Of a stretch of DNA of 24,790 nucleotides, positions 20,349-24,790 are shown in pieces. The stretch is from positions 1 through 24,790 of the IMG/VR virus record IMGVR_UViG_3300044825_000017. One strand, given 5' to 3'. Below the pieces are notes generated by a model. It was not told the DNA's origin and did not search any database. It saw only the letters and a program-made list of their open reading frames with translations. Made by a program: the position numbers and the translations under genes. This stretch comes from a virus. Each line of letters begins with the position of its first letter. Position 1 is the stretch's first letter.

Positions 20349-21293
20349 TTACAGCGCGGGGTTAAGATCAGCCACGATTCCGTGAGCTGCCTCGTTCCGC
20401 ATCTCCAGCGTGAACTCAGCGAGAAGCTGCGTATTCTCCGAGTCGCCAGTCTTAGCCAGATCATTCGTCGCAAACGGACGGAGATAGGCAAGGGCAGCGT
20501 ACTCAGGATCAAGCAGCAGCGCATCGCGGGTACGCATGAAGCGGTCCGGAACAATCGAGAGAGTCCCGAAGTCGCCCATGTACACATCAGCAGCGCCAAT
20601 AATGGTCGTCGGCTGGTCGCCGGGAGCCATATAACGCTGAGCTGCGATACCAGCAAACGCCGACACCTTCTGCTTCAGACCGGAATTGACAACCAGCATG
20701 GTGGGATTGCCGCCAGCGTCATAAGCAAGCTTGATGACATCCTTGAGCAACGTCTCGGTGAAAGTGCGGGTAGCACCGTCCGAACGGGTCGAGACACCAA
20801 TCGTCGTGGGATCGGTGCCGCTAGTGCCCTTGCTGGTGTTGGTCTTGAGCCAAGACAGAATCGCACCGAGCTTACGAGCAGACGAGGACGAACCAGCATC
20901 ACGGCCTTGGTTGGCGGTAATGATGGTTTCCATGTCGCGCTTCAACTCAGCCGAGGCTTTCGACAACTGATACGCCTTCTCAGACCGGCGGCCAGCCTTG
21001 TTGACTGCTTCCAGAGTGCCGGAAACCTGTACGGTTTTCTGCACGATCTGGCAATAGTTGCCAAGACGGGTGGTCGGGCTGATGGTCGCAGAGGTAGCGT
21101 CAGCACCCTCGACAGCAGCGTTAGCAGACGTTGCCGCCGCTAGGCTGTCACTCTGCCACTCATGGAAAACAGCGGTCGCTTTGGTGCGAGCCAGCGTCGA
21201 CATGATCGGCGTTTCGGTGGGGGAGATGTCATAGATGACATCGATAAGGTCTTCGCGCTGGCCAATGGCCGTGTGTGCGGTAAAGGTAGGCAT
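20349..21293 (-). CDS. Major capsid protein (DUF5309 / SU10 capsid family)
   Basis: A 314-aa protein with features of the DUF5309/SU10 major capsid family, an HK97-fold coat protein. It has a short N-terminus (TAHTAIGQREDLIDVIYDIS), then TPIMSTLARTKA, a W-containing EWQSDSL segment, an NYCQIVQKTVQVSGT strand, and a basic helical region around residues 120-140. The C-terminal part has MVVNSGLKQKVSAFAG and YMGDFGTLSIVPDRFM, a pattern typical of the family. It follows the scaffold gene by 8 bases, with AAGGA overlapping the scaffold stop codon. It should be the most abundant virion protein. Antisense ORFs across it are coding shadows. Confidence 0.93.
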   Translation of the reverse strand: MPTFTAHTAIGQREDLIDVIYDISPTETPIMSTLARTKATAVFHEWQSDSLAAATSANAAVEGADATSATISPTTRLGNYCQIVQKTVQVSGTLEAVNKAGRRSEKAYQLSKASAELKRDMETIITANQGRDAGSSSSARKLGAILSWLKTNTSKGTSGTDPTTIGVSTRSDGATRTFTETLLKDVIKLAYDAGGNPTMLVVNSGLKQKVSAFAGIAAQRYMAPGDQPTTIIGAADVYMGDFGTLSIVPDRFMRTRDALLLDPEYAALAYLRPFATNDLAKTGDSENTQLLAEFTLEMRNEAAHGIVADLNPAL

Positions 21294-21301
21294 GATAATC
21301 C

Positions 21302-22213
21302 TTAAGTCATAAATCGTTCAAAAATGGTCGCGGCATCCCTGGTTTTACCAGTTCTACGCAACCTGTTTCGGTCAGTTTTGAGCGCGTCAGCATCAGGATT
21401 AGACACTTTCGAAGTTCCGGGCTTCATCATCTTGGGAGCCTCAGAAACCTTTTTGGTTACCTCTGGCTTGTTAGAGATGAGCTTGTCGTACTGCGATGCT
21501 TTCCACAATGTCAACACCGCTCTGGAATCATAAACAGCAGAAAGTTCTTGGTCGGAGAATCCCAGTCCTTTCGCATAAGTGCGAATGTCCCGGCGAATAT
21601 CCTCACCCTTTTCCGTATTCCAGTCAGGAATAGCACCAGACAGTTTCTCAGCTTCAGAGGCAATCATCTGCTGAAGTTTCGACTGATATTCCGATTGTTG
21701 CTGTTCAGCAAGTCGGCGTCTCTCAGCTTCAACCGCAGCCAGTTGCTTCTCGCGCTGGGCCTGCTCCGCTACCTTGACCGCATACCCGATAGGGTCAGTC
21801 TCTTTCAGTGATTCCAAATCCTCCGTTTTGTTCTGCTCGGCTAGAACTTTTTGGATAAGTTCCAACCGTTGAGCGTACTGGTCACGGAGTTGCTTTGCCT
21901 GCTCCACTGCGGATTTCTCGGCTTCTATAGCCTTCCGCTGTTCGGCAAGCGCTTGGGTCTTTGTCGTGTAGTCTGTGCCAAGCTGGTAAGACTTAATCAG
22001 CTCGTCCAAGGTAACTTCGCGTTCCTCACCTGCGGCTTTCACCCGGTAGCGCGGTGTTTCCTCGACTGGCTGCTCTTCCTGCTCAACCTGCGTCTCTTCC
22101 TGTTGTACCTCGGGAGTCGGCTCTTCGCCTTCCTCTGGCCCCATCATTCCGAGAAACGCTTGGGCTGCACCATTTACACTGAGCGGTCCACTTCCATCAG
22201 GAGTCGTGTCCAT
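21302..22213 (-). CDS. Capsid scaffolding protein
   Basis: A 303-aa protein immediately before the capsid gene. Composition fits a scaffold: a Glu/Gln-rich acidic N-terminus (residues about 27-53), a small segment around 55-90 (TLDELIKSYQLGTDYTTKTQ), a long Gln/Glu/Ala/Arg coiled coil (about 90-200), and a basic C-terminal tail (RNRLRRTGKTRDAATIFERF). In P22-like and SU10-like phages the basic C-terminus contacts the coat protein to direct procapsid assembly, and the scaffold later leaves. No protease motif is seen. The stop codon overlaps the Shine-Dalgarno of the capsid gene (TTAAGGA), linking the two genes. Identity rests on composition and position. Confidence 0.85.
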   Translation of the reverse strand: MDTTPDGSGPLSVNGAAQAFLGMMGPEEGEEPTPEVQQEETQVEQEEQPVEETPRYRVKAAGEEREVTLDELIKSYQLGTDYTTKTQALAEQRKAIEAEKSAVEQAKQLRDQYAQRLELIQKVLAEQNKTEDLESLKETDPIGYAVKVAEQAQREKQLAAVEAERRRLAEQQQSEYQSKLQQMIASEAEKLSGAIPDWNTEKGEDIRRDIRTYAKGLGFSDQELSAVYDSRAVLTLWKASQYDKLISNKPEVTKKVSEAPKMMKPGTSKVSNPDADALKTDRNRLRRTGKTRDAATIFERFMT

Positions 22214-22229
22214 ATATACCCGTCAAAAG

Positions 22230-22457
22230 TTAAAGAATCTTCCAGCGTTTGCGCTCAATCTCTTTGGTATCAGCGATACTTTGAAAATGAGCGCGTATAA
22301 CTGAAATTGCCCTAATCATTCTATAAGCATTTTCCCTAATGTCAACATCATGCTCTTGTGAGTTAATAATCTGAGCAATATAACTGTCGTTTAGCTTATT
22401 TAGCTCGGCGTTAAACTCATCGTCTCTAAGCAGATTAGCAGCGCGTTCTGGCGTCAT
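22230..22457 (-). CDS. Conserved small phage protein after portal (75 aa)
   Basis: The ATG overlaps the portal stop (ATGA), suggesting translational coupling. The 75 residues look entirely helical and charged, with a basic C-terminal end (IERKRWKIL) and no membrane segment or signal peptide. No catalytic motif is visible. Small proteins at this position, between portal and scaffold, recur in related phages without a known role. An assembly cofactor or portal-associated function is possible but is inference only. Confidence 0.75.
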   Translation of the reverse strand: MTPERAANLLRDDEFNAELNKLNDSYIAQIINSQEHDVDIRENAYRMIRAISVIRAHFQSIADTKEIERKRWKIL

Positions 22458-24490
22458 CCTGGTATCTCAACGTTCGCGGATATACCCGCTCCAACCTTGG
22501 CGGCTTTCAATTGAGCCTCAACTTGAAACTCTTCCCGCTTCAGCATTAACTCGGCAGCGGCTTTTTCTCGCGCCAATTGAATATCAGCCTCGGCTTTGAT
22601 TCGTTTAGTTTCGATGTCAGCCATGGCTTTCTGACGGTCAATCTCAATCTGAGCTTGAGCCTGGGCCAGCATTGCATCCACCGGGCTAGGCGGCTGTTGC
22701 TGCGGAGGAGGATTCGATAGGGCTTGATCGACCTCGGGAGGAATCTCCTTAAAGAACTCCGTTGAGTCTTTGAACCCCGCCGCCTCGATAAACCGGCCGA
22801 TTGTTGTCCGGTACTGCCCAACCGACACCAACGGATTAGCAGGGCCGTAAGACTGGAGAATCTGCTCCTGCTTGGCAAGAATCATCTGGAGCATAGCCAT
22901 CTGTTCCTGCTTGCTACCAGTCCCCAAACCGACAGAGACCGACACGTCGTACTGATTGGACCACTCTCTCGGGTCCATCTCGATGTATTTACCCCGCATA
23001 CGGATTAGGCGCGGCTTGTCCTGGTACTTGCAAAGTAAATGCAGGATGCCCTTAAACAGCGATTTAACGCCCGTCTCAGCGAAGATTCTGGCGATTAGTT
23101 CCAGCTTCCCCTGCGCGGCTTGCGTTGTCGCCGCTACAGCGGCAGCCGTGACGTTTTGCAGGATGTTGGGGTCCAATCCCTGCTGGGTATCCGATACGCC
23201 GCTACGCTTAGCCTGCACCCCGTCAAAGTATCCGAGGAGCGGATAGGCAGAACCCGTGACATCAGGCACCGTTAGCCCACGCACCATACCCGGCGCTTTC
23301 GTCCTGACAACCCCACCCGGTGTAATGTTCAGCAGGTCGTCCAGATTCACCTGGCCCTCAACTACTTCGCTCCGAGCGTTGTTCACCAGGTAGATGTTAT
23401 CGAGAATCTGTCTTGTTACCGTTGACTTGATAAGCTGGATGTCCATCACCCGATCTGCGAGTGACTGGCCAAAGAACTTATGCGGAACCGGCAACGGGCA
23501 GATAACGTGGAACGGAATGTAATCCGTCTTGACGTTAGCCTCTGACCCGTCAGCCCAGATTAGGACCTGCTGGCCACCGTAGAAAATCTGCCGAAGCTCA
23601 GCGATCCCGTCACCGTCGAAGTCAACGTAAATGTAACACTCGTAAACCTCGACCTCTTGCATAGACTCGTCGAGACTTTCCTGCTCGAACGGCTCTTCAC
23701 CAGGCGAATACCTGGCGAGACGCTCTTCCGTAAAGTCCAGCGAATTGTAGGCAGGCAGCGAGTTGATCAGGGTGGCATCGAACCCCATCGCAATCAGCTC
23801 TGATCGCGTGGCAAGCCTCCTATGACCGATAAAAGGCGCATCCTCTACGCAGGTCGCCTTCTTACTGACAATCAACTCTTCCGGCGGCACAACGTCAATC
23901 TGGATGCGGCCAGCGTTCGTGCGCTTCTGAACGATGACGTTATGCGTGGTTTGCTGCATCGCACCAGCAGGGGAGGCGACTTCTTCCGTTACCGTCTCTT
24001 GGGCCACAATCTGCCGAGTGCCATCCGACATCAACAGGAGCAGCTCGTTGTCGGTCAGACCTCGGTAGACTTCCTCGTCTACGTCAATCTTTTCCTGCCA
24101 GTAGGCTTTCAGCGTGCCAGTCTTCTCTAGCAGCGCGTCTTTGAACCAATCATGCAGCAGGGCAAAACCGCGATTGTCTTTGTAGAAAACCCAGTTTGCG
24201 TAATCGGTCGCTTGTTTAGCGCCTTCCTCGTCGCCAGGGCCAACAGGCTCAAACCTGCCTAGCTCGTCTGACGAGGTGAATACACGGATGAGCTGCGGCA
24301 GCGCACCATCGACAACCTCGGCAACCTCGCCGGTGACGATCTGGGAGCGCCCTTCTACCTCGTTGCCGTAGTTACGGCGCAGATAGTAGTCAATCGCCTT
24401 CCCTCGCTCCGCTGTGGTCTCGGAGTCGAGCATCCCAATTGCATCGTCAATCTCGGCTTGGAGAATGCCTTCCAGACTACCGATATCCAT
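22454..24490 (-). CDS. Portal (head-to-tail connector) protein, P22/SU10-like
   Basis: A 678-aa protein that should form the dodecameric ring at the special capsid vertex, through which DNA is packaged and ejected. The N-terminal part (residues about 1-130) has the portal-type helical start with RSQIVTGEVAEVVDGALPQL and a following FEPVGPGDEEGAKQATDYAN stretch. These match what is known of podovirus portals of the P22/SU10 type, which are usually 650-730 aa. The C-terminal 90 residues are a Pro/Gln-rich linker followed by a long Ala/Glu/Lys/Arg coiled coil, consistent with the portal barrel region. AAGGA sits 7 bases before the ATG. The gene lies directly after terminase and before scaffold and capsid genes, the canonical order. 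Confidence 0.93.
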   Translation of the reverse strand: MDIGSLEGILQAEIDDAIGMLDSETTAERGKAIDYYLRRNYGNEVEGRSQIVTGEVAEVVDGALPQLIRVFTSSDELGRFEPVGPGDEEGAKQATDYANWVFYKDNRGFALLHDWFKDALLEKTGTLKAYWQEKIDVDEEVYRGLTDNELLLLMSDGTRQIVAQETVTEEVASPAGAMQQTTHNVIVQKRTNAGRIQIDVVPPEELIVSKKATCVEDAPFIGHRRLATRSELIAMGFDATLINSLPAYNSLDFTEERLARYSPGEEPFEQESLDESMQEVEVYECYIYVDFDGDGIAELRQIFYGGQQVLIWADGSEANVKTDYIPFHVICPLPVPHKFFGQSLADRVMDIQLIKSTVTRQILDNIYLVNNARSEVVEGQVNLDDLLNITPGGVVRTKAPGMVRGLTVPDVTGSAYPLLGYFDGVQAKRSGVSDTQQGLDPNILQNVTAAAVAATTQAAQGKLELIARIFAETGVKSLFKGILHLLCKYQDKPRLIRMRGKYIEMDPREWSNQYDVSVSVGLGTGSKQEQMAMLQMILAKQEQILQSYGPANPLVSVGQYRTTIGRFIEAAGFKDSTEFFKEIPPEVDQALSNPPPQQQPPSPVDAMLAQAQAQIEIDRQKAMADIETKRIKAEADIQLAREKAAAELMLKREEFQVEAQLKAAKVGAGISANVEIPG

Positions 24491-24644
24491 CTTGAACTTC
24501 CTTCTTCTGGAACGGCTTGTAAGCGCGTTGCTCAGGTTTATTGAGAGCTTTTAGGGCCTCGATCTGCCGCCGCAAATCCTCGACTTCTCGCACCAGAGCA
24601 TCGAATGATTGCTTTGTAACGATATTGCCTTGTGCCATTAGCAT
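24477..24644 (-). CDS. Small coiled-coil protein between terminase and portal (55 aa)
   Basis: A 55-aa open frame whose ATG overlaps the terminase stop codon (TAATG) and whose end overlaps the portal start by 14 bases. GGTGGGTGG lies just upstream of the first ATG. A second in-frame ATG two codons later (24638) gives a 53-aa alternative. Residues 14-35 have a heptad-like pattern of Leu, Val and Ile among Glu and Arg (ALVREVEDLRRQIEALKAL), which predicts a short coiled coil. The C-terminus is basic and polar. I do not recognise a family. Proteins of this size between TerL and portal are common in short-tailed phages and usually unassigned. The overlaps at both ends support it as a real gene. 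Confidence 0.7.
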   Translation of the reverse strand: MLMAQGNIVTKQSFDALVREVEDLRRQIEALKALNKPEQRAYKPFQKKEVQDGYR

Positions 24645-24790
24645 TAGACCACCCACCTTGTGTTGGCTTTAATTGGTTTGCCCCAGTCATCATTTGACAT
24701 CAAATCAAGACTTTGGGCAAGGTAACGCCACGCATCTGCTGCATGGCTGTGCTCATCGTGCAAAGGAGCGCCAGGTTCGTTCGTTATCTG
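24644..24790 (-). CDS. Terminase large subunit, C-terminal fragment (partial at window edge)
   Basis: Only the last 48 codons lie in the window; the 5' part is beyond position 24790. Reading down from 24790 gives an open frame that ends at TAA (24646-24644). It contains HDEHSHAADAWRYLA, which resembles the conserved Asp/His-Ala-Asp-Ala-hydrophobic-Arg-Tyr signature at the end of the RNase H-like nuclease domain of phage large terminases. That domain cuts concatemeric DNA during headful or site-specific packaging, docked on the portal. The position directly before the portal gene fits. The next gene starts on the stop codon (TAATG). The ATPase domain is not visible, so the assignment rests on this motif plus gene order. 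Confidence 0.85.
   Translation of the reverse strand, partial: QITNEPGAPLHDEHSHAADAWRYLAQSLDLMSNDDWGKPIKANTRWVV

Noticed and set aside
20382-21143. Plus-strand ORF of 253 aa opposite the capsid gene
   Set aside because: The capsid gene is firmly identified on the minus strand; this frame is Arg/Ser-rich and looks like a shadow.

Overview
This window is the virion-assembly and lysis arm of a tailed double-stranded DNA phage. About 30 tightly packed genes all lie on the minus strand, so transcription runs from position 24790 down to 1. No gap exceeds about 40 bases, and most junctions are ATGA or TAATG overlaps, which suggests one long, translationally coupled operon. No promoter, tRNA, CRISPR array, integrase, replication gene or bacterial chromosomal gene is visible. 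The portal, adaptor and nozzle-like proteins and the absence of tape-measure, tail-tube or sheath genes point to a short-tailed (podovirus-type) phage with an SU10/DUF5309-type capsid. The 3-TM holin and GH108 endolysin suggest a Gram-negative, probably proteobacterial, host. That host call is inference; the sequence does not name a host.

Layout in transcription order. Packaging and head: the C-terminus of the large terminase, a 55-aa coiled-coil protein, portal, a 75-aa protein, scaffold and major capsid protein. A GC-rich hairpin follows the capsid gene, then a 102-aa conserved phage protein, a GT-A-like glycosyltransferase and the head-tail adaptor. Next come a 140-aa structural protein and a 68-aa protein. 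A 5.9 kb block of repeat proteins (1670 aa and 299 aa) is followed by the tail nozzle protein and a C1q-like jelly-roll protein. A GNAT-like protein and a helical protein carrying a DDLVD motif sit just before four Ala/Gly/Gln-rich proteins that look like internal virion or DNA-ejection proteins. Then comes a short tail-fibre/collar protein.

The lysis region has four small putative membrane proteins (53, 159, 26 and 95 aa), a 3-TM holin and a GH108/PG_binding_3 endolysin. The window ends with a SprT-like HEVLH metalloprotease and an HTH-metallophosphoesterase.

The most distinctive part is the repeat block. The 1670-aa protein is five modules of about 335 aa in the pattern A-A-B / A-B. The first A-A-B block ends in a FYAGANST cap. 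The matching WYAGANST cap of the second block is encoded at the start of the next ORF, one frame away across an ATGA junction. That next ORF then carries eleven 22-aa repeats, which alternate as 44-aa pairs. I read the two genes as one surface appendage that has been split. I saw no clear new defence or enzymatic system. The rest is a fairly orthodox phage structural module carrying unusual accessory genes (glycosyltransferase, GNAT, DDLVD protein, SprT protease).
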